64,000 nt of DNA, from the NCBI RefSeq assembly GCF_004791025.1, contig NZ_SRUO01000007.1, forward strand, positions 247,491-311,490, written 5' to 3'. Position numbers and translations under genes: made by a program. This DNA is from Mesorhizobium sp. M4B.F.Ca.ET.203.01.1.1 (GTDB lineage: Bacteria; Pseudomonadota; Alphaproteobacteria; Rhizobiales; Rhizobiaceae). Numbering within the stretch: the first letter of the stretch is position 1; every line of letters begins with the position of its first letter. The notes below the pieces were generated by a model. That model saw only the letters and a list, made by a program, of their open reading frames with translations, had not been told where the DNA came from and made no database searches. Shown piece by piece: positions 9,381 through 16,896 of the stretch.

Positions 9381-9749
9381 CTACCAGAGATTCTTGCCGT
9401 CGATGACGACGACCTCGACCTTGTCGAGATCGAAATCGTCGAACAGGCGCGAGTTCACGCTGATCTTCGGGTTGTCGAAGTCCGGCTCACCGGTCGACCA
9501 GTCGGGCGTTTCGGTGAAGGTGCCGCAGCCGCAGGTGGCGCAAAAGCCGTGCTTTATGGTCTTGGAGCCCCAGCGGTAGAACGAGACGTTTTCGGGCGGG
9601 CTGGTGAGCTTGAATTGCTCGGGCACATAATAGGCCCAGAGCGAGCCGCGTTTCGAACAGAAGGAGCATGTGCAATGCGTCACTGTTTGCGGCGCTTCTG
9701 AAACCTCGAATGTCGTCGCCTTGCAGTGGCAGCTTCCCTTAATGGTCAT
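9381..9749 (-). CDS. GFA/CENP-V family zinc protein (glutathione-dependent formaldehyde-activating type)
   Basis: A 122-residue protein of the Mss4-like fold. The Cys pairs expected for zinc are visible: SCHC (7 and 9), CTCSFC (26-31) and CATCGC (70-75). The family name comes from glutathione-dependent formaldehyde activation, but most members have no proven activity. I chose the ATG of MTIKGSCHCK because the fold starts at once; the in-frame extension to 9947 lacks family similarity. A second GFA-family gene lies at 10578-11006. Confidence 0.88.
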   Translation of the reverse strand: MTIKGSCHCKATTFEVSEAPQTVTHCTCSFCSKRGSLWAYYVPEQFKLTSPPENVSFYRWGSKTIKHGFCATCGCGTFTETPDWSTGEPDFDNPKISVNSRLFDDFDLDKVEVVVIDGKNLW

Positions 9750-9900
9750 GAACGAATTCCTCTCCGTTGCCCGCCGTCCACCGCGGCAAGGCAACATAAA
9801 GAATCGCTCCTGACAATCGCCTGTCGGCAGGCTTGCCTGCCCGCTCTCAAAAACTGGAAAGCCCGATGCCCCTTGACCCGCAGGTCGGATGCCCGTCGCC

Positions 9901-10278
9901 TCAATAGGAGCGCGGCGGCACGAACAGGCAGATGGTCTTGCCGGCATCGAGTCCCGCCTGATGCGCGCACCAGTGGAATTCGCCGTCGGGGCTGTCCTTG
10001 ACGCGCTTGTCGGTCATGGGAACCACCTCGCCCGTGCCGGCGATCACATAGCCCTCCGGCTTCTCCAGGACTTCGCCGGAGTGGGTCGTGCGGCAATCAT
10101 AGTTGGCGCAGCACGAGAACGGATAGCTCCAGCCTTGCGGCAATGCCGCCGTAGGCTTGGCGTCATGCGCGTGCGCAGGCGCAGTCAGCACCACGACCAC
10201 CGCGGCCGCAGCCAGGAAAAACAGGAAGCGGCCAACCGGTTCAACGGCTTTGGCCTGTCGAATTGTGGCAGCAAACAT
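9901..10278 (-). CDS. Secreted small hypothetical protein with paired Cys
   Basis: A 125-residue protein with a long hydrophobic N-terminal segment (about 15-37, ending TAPAHAH), likely a signal peptide. The mature part includes FSCCANYDCR and FHWCAHQAG, giving several Cys that could form disulphides or bind metal, and ends with ICLFVPPRSY. It resembles small secreted rhizobial proteins of unknown function. The ATG at MFAATIRQ is preceded by AAGGA about 9 bases upstream. It lies between two GFA-family genes on the same strand, with no obvious operon link. Confidence 0.75.
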   Translation of the reverse strand: MFAATIRQAKAVEPVGRFLFFLAAAAVVVVLTAPAHAHDAKPTAALPQGWSYPFSCCANYDCRTTHSGEVLEKPEGYVIAGTGEVVPMTDKRVKDSPDGEFHWCAHQAGLDAGKTICLFVPPRSY

Positions 10279-10577
10279 GGGAACGTTCCTTTCAAACGAG
10301 CTCCAAGCCTTTCGCTTGCCCGTTCCCGGAACGTGTCTTCCCACTGGCCGGATCGTCAGGTCGCAGATACGCCGCGTCCGGCCATAAATGCTTCTATCCC
10401 CTCAGCCCGAATGCTGGGCTGATTCCTTGGCCGGCGCAAGAAGCGGCCGCATCGGCAACGCCGCGCCGCACGCCAAACCTCTGCAGCCAGAATCGTGCGC
10501 CGGCTTGGTTAACGAGCCGTTAGCGACGGATGTCTGGTGCCGGACAACGAAATTCGGATGAAGCTGGTTCCAGCCGT
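10279..10577. other. Intergenic gap with one hairpin
   Basis: No gene is seen. The only structure is a TCAGCCC/GGGCTGA hairpin (10402-10422) with a seven-base loop and no T run, between a GFA-type gene and the downstream secreted-protein gene on the minus strand. It could be a weak terminator or processing site. Confidence 0.4.
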
Positions 10578-11006
10578 TCAACCGGGAATATGCTCATCAT
10601 ACTGCGGCAGATCGTCGGTGACTGTGAACCATTTCGCCTTGGAACCGACGAAGATATGCGCCGTCGGGCGGATGCTCGGCGTATCCACCAGCGTCCCCAT
10701 GGTGACGTGGACGTAGGCGCCCGCCCGCACTACCGAATAAAGCAGCGAGCCGCACTGCCCGCAGTGCTTGTCGTGAGCGCCGCTCGGATCGCCGAAGACC
10801 AGCAGCCTGTCGTCGCCGGCGGTCAGGCGCAGCTTGTCCCGCTCGATGCCGGCGAAGGGCTTGAAAGCCGACCCGGTGGCGCGCTGGCAGTTCGAGCAGT
10901 GGCAGTTCAAGGCATAAACGAATTCGTCCGCCACCTCGTACTGGACGGCGCCGCAAAAGCACCTTCCGGAAAGCCTGTGAGTATTTGCCTTGTCCGGCTT
11001 GGTCAC
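10578..11006 (-). CDS. GFA/CENP-V family zinc protein, second copy type
   Basis: A 142-residue Mss4-like protein with zinc-site Cys in CFCG (16-18), NCHCSNCQ (35-40) and CGQCGS. It is only distantly similar to the GFA protein at 9381-9749. Start choice: an in-frame ATG exists 15 bases upstream, but a near-perfect AAGGAGG lies inside that stretch, about 5 bases before a GTG codon, so I take GTG (VTKPDKANTH). It follows prfB by 58 bases on the same strand and may be cotranscribed with it. No enzymatic role can be assigned. Confidence 0.85.
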   Translation of the reverse strand: MTKPDKANTHRLSGRCFCGAVQYEVADEFVYALNCHCSNCQRATGSAFKPFAGIERDKLRLTAGDDRLLVFGDPSGAHDKHCGQCGSLLYSVVRAGAYVHVTMGTLVDTPSIRPTAHIFVGSKAKWFTVTDDLPQYDEHIPG

Positions 11007-11064
11007 AAGCGCCTCCTTCATCTGGTGAGGTGTCAGGCCGGCCTCACCTGAATATGGACATATC

Positions 11065-12196
11065 CTAGTCGAGATCCGCCACCGCTTCGCCCGCCCCACC
11101 CTCGATGCGGTGCGACAGCGAGGCTTCCATGAACTCGTCGAGGTCGCCGTCGAGAACGCTCGACGGGCTGGTGCTTTCGACGCCGGTGCGCAGGTCCTTC
11201 ACAAGCTGATAGGGCTGGAGCACGTAGGAGCGGATCTGGTGGCCCCAGCCGATGTCGCTCTTCGATGCCTCGGTGGCGTTGGCCACCGCCTCGCGCTTCT
11301 TCAGCTCTTCCTCGTAGAGGCGCGAGCGCAGCATCTCCCAGGCCTTGGCCCGGTTCTTGTGCTGCGAGCGTTCGGCCTGGCAGGCGACCGCGATGCCGGT
11401 CGCCAGATGGGTGATGCGGACCGCAGAATCGGTGGTGTTGACGTGCTGGCCGCCCGAACCCGACGAGCGGTAGGTGTCGATGCGGACATCCGATTCCGAG
11501 ACAGCGATGTCGATCGTATCATCGATGACCGGATAGACCCAGACGCTGGCGAAAGACGTGTGGCGCCGCGCATTGCTGTCGTAGGGCGAGATGCGCACCA
11601 GCCGGTGGACGCCCGATTCGGTCTTCAGCCAGCCATAGGCGTTGTGGCCCTTGATCAGCACCGTGGCCGACTTGATCCCCGCCTCTTCGCCGTCGTGCAC
11701 TTCCAGCACCTCGACCTTGAAGCGGCGGCGCTCGGCCCAGCGCGTATACATGCGCAAAAGCATCGAGGCCCAGTCCTGGCTCTCGGTGCCGCCGGCGCCG
11801 GCATGGATTTCGAGATAGGTGTCGTTGGCGTCGGCCTCGCCCGACAGCAGCGTCTCGACCTGGCGGGCCTTGGCCTCGCCCTGCATCGAGCGCAGTGCCG
11901 CCTCTGCCTCGGCGACGACGCCTTCGTCGCCCTCTTCCTCGCCCAGTTCGATCAGGCCGATATTGTCTTCAAGCGCCTGGGTCAGGCCCTTAACGGCGGC
12001 GATGCCATCTTCGAGCTCCTGGCGCTCCCGCATCAGCTTCTGCGCTTCCAGCGGCTCGTTCCAGAGGCTGGAATCCTCGGCGCGGACGTTCAGGTACTCA
12101 AGCCGCTTGATGGCCTGGTCCCAGTCAAAGATGCCTCCTCAGCAGGGTTATGGCCTGCCTGATCTCGTCGACGATGTTGAGCGTTTCCGCGCGCAT
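11065..12196 (-). CDS. prfB: Peptide chain release factor 2, with programmed +1 frameshift
   Basis: Recognises UGA and UAA stop codons and triggers peptide release. The gene is in two frames: 23 codons from the ATG end at an in-frame TGA (12127-12125), and reading continues in the +1 frame from GAC to give 376 residues, the normal RF2 length. The shift site reads AGGAGGCATCTTTGAC: an internal Shine-Dalgarno, a slippery CTT and the TGA, as in the autoregulatory RF2 site of other bacteria. The GGQ motif is present (GSGGQHVN). The anticodon-like tripeptide is SPY rather than the SPF of E. coli RF2. It lies downstream of the PBP1A gene. Confidence 0.95.
12123..12143 (-). promoter_or_regulatory. 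RF2 recoding site
   Basis: On the minus strand: internal Shine-Dalgarno AGGAGG, a three-base spacer, CTT in the P site, then TGA followed by C (TGAC, a weak stop). Low RF2 lets the ribosome slip +1, so RF2 controls its own synthesis. The mechanism is established for this arrangement in E. coli; here it is inferred from sequence. Confidence 0.93.
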
Positions 12197-12316
12197 GGCT
12201 GCCAGTTCTGTCCAGTTGATTTTGGTCGGCGCGATACATAGGGACGGCACCGCCGCCTGTAAAGCGAAATGGCCGGCCGGATCGTGGCCCGACCGGCCTC
12301 ATTCGATACGAGCCCG

Positions 12317-14773
12317 TCAGTAAAGTCCGCCGCCGCCATCCTGAATGGCTTGCGTGGCTTGCGGCGACAGCGCGCCGCCGGCGCCGTTCGAACCGTCGGC
12401 CCCCATGCCGATCACCCAATAGCTGTCGGCGGGGCCGGTGCCCGGCTTGAAGGCTTCGATGATCGTGCCGGCCTCGCCTTCGGCCGCCTTCATGCCGGTC
12501 TTGCGGTTGATGGCGATCAGCTTCATGCCTTCCGGAACCTGGAAGTCGATGTTGGGCGTGCCGTCCAGCGCCACGCGCATGAAATCCTTGAAGATCGGCG
12601 CCGCCAGACCGCCGCCGGTCGCGCCCTTGCCAAGCCCTTTCGGCGTGTCATAGCCCATATAGAGGCCGACAACGAGGTTCGGCGTATAGCCGATGAACCA
12701 GGCATCCTTCTCGTCGTTGGTCGTGCCGGTCTTGCCGGCGATATGGCGGCCGAGCTCGGCGATGGTGGCGCCGGTGCCGCGCTGCACCACGCCTTCCATC
12801 ATCGAGGTGATCTGATAGGCCGTCATCGGATCGAGCACCTGCTCGGAATTGTCGACCAGTTCCGGTTCGGCCTGGTTCTTCCATTCGGCGGCGTTGCAGC
12901 CTTCGCAACCGCGCTCGTCCTGCTTGAACACCGTCTTGCCGTAGCGGTCCTGGATGCGGTCGATGAGCGAGGGTTTGATCGACTTGCCGCCATTGGCCAT
13001 GATCGAATAGGCCGACACCATGCGCATCACGGTCGTCTCGCCTGAGCCGAGCGCCATCGGCAGGTAGGGCGCCAGATGGTCGTAGACGCCGAAGCGCTCG
13101 GCATATTCAACCACCAGCTTCATGCCCATGTCGTTGGCGAGCCGCACCGTCATCAGGTTGCGCGACTTCTCGATACCGGAGCGCAGCGTCGCCGGACCGG
13201 CCGCCGTGCCGTCGTAGTTCTTCGGCGTCCAGGTGGTGTTGCCGCTCTGGATGGTGATCGGGCCGTCCATGATCACCGAGGCCGGCGTGTAGCCATTGTC
13301 GAGCGCGGCCGAATAGACGATCGGCTTGAACGACGAGCCCGGCTGGCGCATCGCCTGGGTCGCCCGGTTGAACTCCGATTGCGCATAGGAGAAGCCGCCG
13401 ACCATGGCCAGAACGCGGCCGGTGTGCGGATCCATGGCGACGAGGCCGCCTTCCACTTGCGGAACCTGACGCAGACTGTAGGCGCTGTCCGAACCTTCGT
13501 TCTTCTGCACGAAAATGACGTCGCCGGGCTGCAGCACATCCGCAGGCGATTTCGCCTTGACGCTCTTGCCGTCGACGATGTGGCGCATGGCAAAACCCAT
13601 GTCCTCCTTGCTGACGGTGCCTTCGACGCGCTCCTTGACGATGTCGCCCGAGACCTGGCGCGCCGGCTGCAGACCGATCGAGAGGCCGGTGTCGGAGCTG
13701 TCGAGGACGACGGCGAGCGTCCATTCCGGCACGTCCTCCAGCCCCTTGACGTTGCCGAGCGGCACGCCCCAGTCGCCGGAGACATCGATGTGGGTCGCCG
13801 GTCCGCGATAACCGCGCAGCGTGTCGTATTTCAGCAGCCCGTTCTGCATCGCCTTGCGGGCAATCAGCTGGATCTTCGGGTCGAGCGTCGTGCGCACCGA
13901 AAGACCGCCCTCGTAGAGCGCATTCTCGCCATAGCGCGCGATGATCTGGCGGCGCACTTCCTCGGTGAAATACTCGCCCGCGAACAGATAGGAGCCGTTG
14001 CGGCGCGGCGTCACGCCCAGCGGCTCGGCCTTGGCCTTGTCGCCTTCCTCGCGCGTCACGTAGCCGTTCTCGACCATCTGGTCGATCACCCAGTTGCGGC
14101 GCTCCAGCGCGCGGTCGGCATGCTTGAACGGGTGGTAGTTGTTGGGGCCCTTCGGCAGCGAAGCAAGGTAGGCCGCTTCAGCGACGGTGAGTTCGTTGAC
14201 CGACTTGTCGAAATAGGTCAGCGCCGCGCCCGCCACGCCATAGGCGCCGAAGCCGAAGAAGATCTCGTTGAGATAGAGCTCGAGGATGCGATCCTTCGAA
14301 TAGGCCTGCTCGATGCGGAAGGCCAGGATCATCTCCTTGATCTTGCGCTCGTAGGTCTGGTCCGAGGTCAACAGGAAGTTCTTCGCCACCTGCTGCGTGA
14401 TCGTCGAGGCGCCAACCTGGCGCCTGCCCGAGCCGAAGTTCTGCAGGTTGACGATGATGGCGCGACCGAGGCCGGTCACATCGATACCGGGATGGTTGTA
14501 GAAGTTCTTGTCCTCGGCGGACAGGAAGGCGGCCTTCACTCGATCCGGAACCGCCTGGATCGGCAGATAGAGGCGCCGCTCGCGCGCATATTCGGCCATC
14601 AGCGCGCCGTCGGAAGCATGGATGCGCGTCGTGACCGGCGGCTCGTATTTGGCCAGCACTTCGTAGTCGGGCAGGTCCTTCGCCAGGTGGCTGATGTAGA
14701 TCGCCACGCCGGCGGCCACGATAAGGGCCAGCGTCGTGCCGATGCCGAAGAAATAGCCGATGAGACGAATCAT
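12317..14773 (-). CDS. mrcA: Penicillin-binding protein 1A, bifunctional transglycosylase/transpeptidase
   Basis: Polymerises and cross-links peptidoglycan at the inner membrane. The 818-residue protein has one N-terminal membrane anchor (about 3-28), a GT51 transglycosylase domain (catalytic Glu in SAEDKNFY, about E87, and the GASTITQQ motif at 121-128), an inserted OB-like segment (about 310-420), and the transpeptidase domain with SSFK (about 480-483), SRN and KTGTT motifs, ending in a Pro/Gly-rich tail. It follows a cell-wall amidase gene on the same strand, so this neighbourhood handles peptidoglycan remodelling. A GC-rich hairpin (12275-12298) lies between it and prfB. Confidence 0.95.
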   Translation of the reverse strand: MIRLIGYFFGIGTTLALIVAAGVAIYISHLAKDLPDYEVLAKYEPPVTTRIHASDGALMAEYARERRLYLPIQAVPDRVKAAFLSAEDKNFYNHPGIDVTGLGRAIIVNLQNFGSGRRQVGASTITQQVAKNFLLTSDQTYERKIKEMILAFRIEQAYSKDRILELYLNEIFFGFGAYGVAGAALTYFDKSVNELTVAEAAYLASLPKGPNNYHPFKHADRALERRNWVIDQMVENGYVTREEGDKAKAEPLGVTPRRNGSYLFAGEYFTEEVRRQIIARYGENALYEGGLSVRTTLDPKIQLIARKAMQNGLLKYDTLRGYRGPATHIDVSGDWGVPLGNVKGLEDVPEWTLAVVLDSSDTGLSIGLQPARQVSGDIVKERVEGTVSKEDMGFAMRHIVDGKSVKAKSPADVLQPGDVIFVQKNEGSDSAYSLRQVPQVEGGLVAMDPHTGRVLAMVGGFSYAQSEFNRATQAMRQPGSSFKPIVYSAALDNGYTPASVIMDGPITIQSGNTTWTPKNYDGTAAGPATLRSGIEKSRNLMTVRLANDMGMKLVVEYAERFGVYDHLAPYLPMALGSGETTVMRMVSAYSIMANGGKSIKPSLIDRIQDRYGKTVFKQDERGCEGCNAAEWKNQAEPELVDNSEQVLDPMTAYQITSMMEGVVQRGTGATIAELGRHIAGKTGTTNDEKDAWFIGYTPNLVVGLYMGYDTPKGLGKGATGGGLAAPIFKDFMRVALDGTPNIDFQVPEGMKLIAINRKTGMKAAEGEAGTIIEAFKPGTGPADSYWVIGMGADGSNGAGGALSPQATQAIQDGGGGLY

Positions 14774-14984
14774 GCCCGCTCCAGTCCGTGGTTCGGGAAT
14801 TTCCTAAACGAAGCCGCCTGTCGCGCAAGCTTCCGGGACGGTCCCAATCCGCAATGGGAAACCCATGTCGCCACCATGTGGACAAAATACGGCAGCACGG
14901 GGTTTTCGGCTTCCCTCCGCGGAAATTATAGCGCCGGGTGTTGTCGCCATGCAACGCCGCCTGGGGTTGCAGGCGGCAGCAACG

Positions 14985-16244
14985 TCAGCCCCCGGTTCCC
15001 GTTCCGGCCTTCGCCGAAGCAAACAGCGCGACGGCATTGGTTATGCTCTGCGCAGCCTTGCCGCGCCAGTCGGCGCTGAGCAGTTGCGCTTCGTCCTTGG
15101 CGTTTGACAGATAGCCCAGCTCGACCAGCACCGAAGGCACGTCCGGCGCCTTCAGCACCTTGAACCCGGCGGAGCGCTGCGGGTTGTTGATAAGGCCGAC
15201 GCTGGTCGAAAGCTGCCCGACCAGGGTGTGGGCGAAGCTCATCGAGAAGCCGTGCGTCTCGCGGCGGATCAGGTCGATCAGGATATCGGTCACTTCCTTG
15301 TTTTCGTCCTTGATCTCCATGCCGGCGAACTGATCCGAGAGGTTTTCGCGATCGGCAAGCGCCTGTGCCTCGGGATCGGAAGCCTTGTCTGAAACGGTAT
15401 AGACGGTCGCGCCGCGAATGCCCTTGACGCTGATCGTGTCGGCATGGATCGAGATCAGGAGGTCGGCTTCATGCTGGCGGGCGATGCGCACGCGGTCGTC
15501 CAGCCGCAGGAACTCGTCCTTCTCGCGGGTCATGAACACATCGTACTTGCCGACCGCGACGAGCTTGTCGCGCAATTCGGTGGCAAAGGCGAGCGTGACG
15601 TTCTTCTCGATGGTGCCGTTGAGCCCCTCGGCACCGCCGTCGACGCCGCCATGACCGGGGTCGATGACGACGGTGAAGCGATGGCCGGGATTGGAGATCG
15701 GTCCGGTTCCGACCCTGCCGCCCTTGTCGGTCGACACTGTCGAGCCGGTGGTCAACGCCTGGTTGGCGAGGGCGGCATCGAATTCGCGCGCCGAGGCCGC
15801 CGACATGTCGATGGCGATGCGATAGCCGCTGCCGTTGTCGTTCTTGAGCACGTCGAGCTTGTCGACCGAAAACGGCCCCTTGCCGGTGAGGATCAGCCGC
15901 GATCCCTCGCCCTGATCGCCGTAGCGGACTGCCCGGACAAGGCCCCGCGCCTTCACATCCTTCGCGCCAATGGCGAATCTGGTGCGCGGCAGGTCGACGA
16001 CGAGGCGACTGGGACCGCGCAGCAGGAACCATTTGACGTCTGGCTCGCGGTCGAAAGTCATGACGATGCGCATCTTGGTGGCATCACCCGCCATCTTGAA
16101 GCCGGTGGCGCCAAGCGGCGCGTCGGCGGCGCGGGAAACGCCCGAAAACACCAGGAAAGCCGCCATCAGCACAAGCACGCAGGCGGCATGCAGGATAGGC
16201 CAAGCGGCGCAACGACCCTTGTTTGCGGTGCCTGCCAGTCCCAT
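14985..16244 (-). CDS. N-acetylmuramoyl-L-alanine amidase with AMIN domain (AmiC-like)
   Basis: A periplasmic zinc amidase that cuts stem peptides from peptidoglycan, mainly at division. It has a signal sequence (to about SRAADA), an AMIN domain (about 50-150) that targets peptidoglycan, a linker, and an Amidase_3 domain with zinc ligands in VIDPGHGG, the Glu of IEKNVTL and SIHAD, plus the catalytic Glu near VELGYLSN. I chose MGLAGTANKG (419 residues), with GGAAAG close upstream; an ATG at 16292 would lengthen the n-region by 16 residues and cannot be excluded. It lies 211 bases upstream of the PBP1A gene. Confidence 0.92.
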   Translation of the reverse strand: MGLAGTANKGRCAAWPILHAACVLVLMAAFLVFSGVSRAADAPLGATGFKMAGDATKMRIVMTFDREPDVKWFLLRGPSRLVVDLPRTRFAIGAKDVKARGLVRAVRYGDQGEGSRLILTGKGPFSVDKLDVLKNDNGSGYRIAIDMSAASAREFDAALANQALTTGSTVSTDKGGRVGTGPISNPGHRFTVVIDPGHGGVDGGAEGLNGTIEKNVTLAFATELRDKLVAVGKYDVFMTREKDEFLRLDDRVRIARQHEADLLISIHADTISVKGIRGATVYTVSDKASDPEAQALADRENLSDQFAGMEIKDENKEVTDILIDLIRRETHGFSMSFAHTLVGQLSTSVGLINNPQRSAGFKVLKAPDVPSVLVELGYLSNAKDEAQLLSADWRGKAAQSITNAVALFASAKAGTGTGG

Positions 16245-16396
16245 CTCTTTCCAGTCGCTCCCGGTTTGGCGCCAGGCGCCGGGTCGTTTCATCGAAGTGC
16301 CGGTTAGGCCGCGAACTCGATTAACGATTGGTATCCAGAGAAGGTTAACCAAGCCTTTTCACGCAAGGAACCGACGGCCGGGCTTCCCTAAGGGAA

Positions 16397-16896
16397 CTCC
16401 TTTTTGCCGGCATCGGAAATCGGGGTTGCCTTCCCTGCCGCCAAATCATAAAAGCGATGGTGGATCACTGCAATCCTGGAACCGCTTCCTCCGCAGCTTC
16501 CTGCTACAGGTCAGATGAAAGGCGGCTCCTTTCGCTTCCAGCGAAAAGGCTTCAGGTGATCGCGACGAATTTCGCAGGCGTGCGCCCGTGGCGGGGGAAT
16601 CGCCTGCGTGAGGAAAACGGCCGGGTTGTCCCGTGCCGGCTCTGTATGAGCAAACAAGCTGGTCCGGTTCGTCCGGGCTTTGGTTCAAAAGGTTCTGCTG
16701 GTGCCGATGGCTTCAAGCGCAATCATGGAAAGGTCCGCAACGAACCGCGCCATTGTGGCTGCGGGCGGCACCGCCATGGCGCTCAAGCGGCGGCCGGCGG
16801 ACGTTCAATTGTCCGGCACCCATGTTTACCCAGGACCGAAGCAGCGGGCTTTGCCCCGCAGGCTGCGGCTGGCGGCTGCCGGGGGGAAACGAAATA
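16397..16896 (+). promoter_or_regulatory. Long structured leader of the RNase E gene
   Basis: About 600 bases upstream of rne lack a convincing gene but carry several hairpins: TTTCGC/GCGAAA (about 16530-16546), a perfect CGCAGGCG/CGCCTGCG pair (16573-16580 with 16601-16608), and GCGGG/CCCGC (16844-16848 with 16855-16859) near the ribosome site. In enterobacteria RNase E binds its own 5' leader to limit its level. A similar autoregulatory leader here is an inference. An open frame runs through part of it (from 16633), but its product does not resemble RNase E. Confidence 0.5.

Noticed and set aside
16633..16896. In-frame N-terminal extension of RNase E
   Set aside because: It lacks RNase E similarity and the ATG at 16897 has a good ribosome site; the region reads better as a leader.
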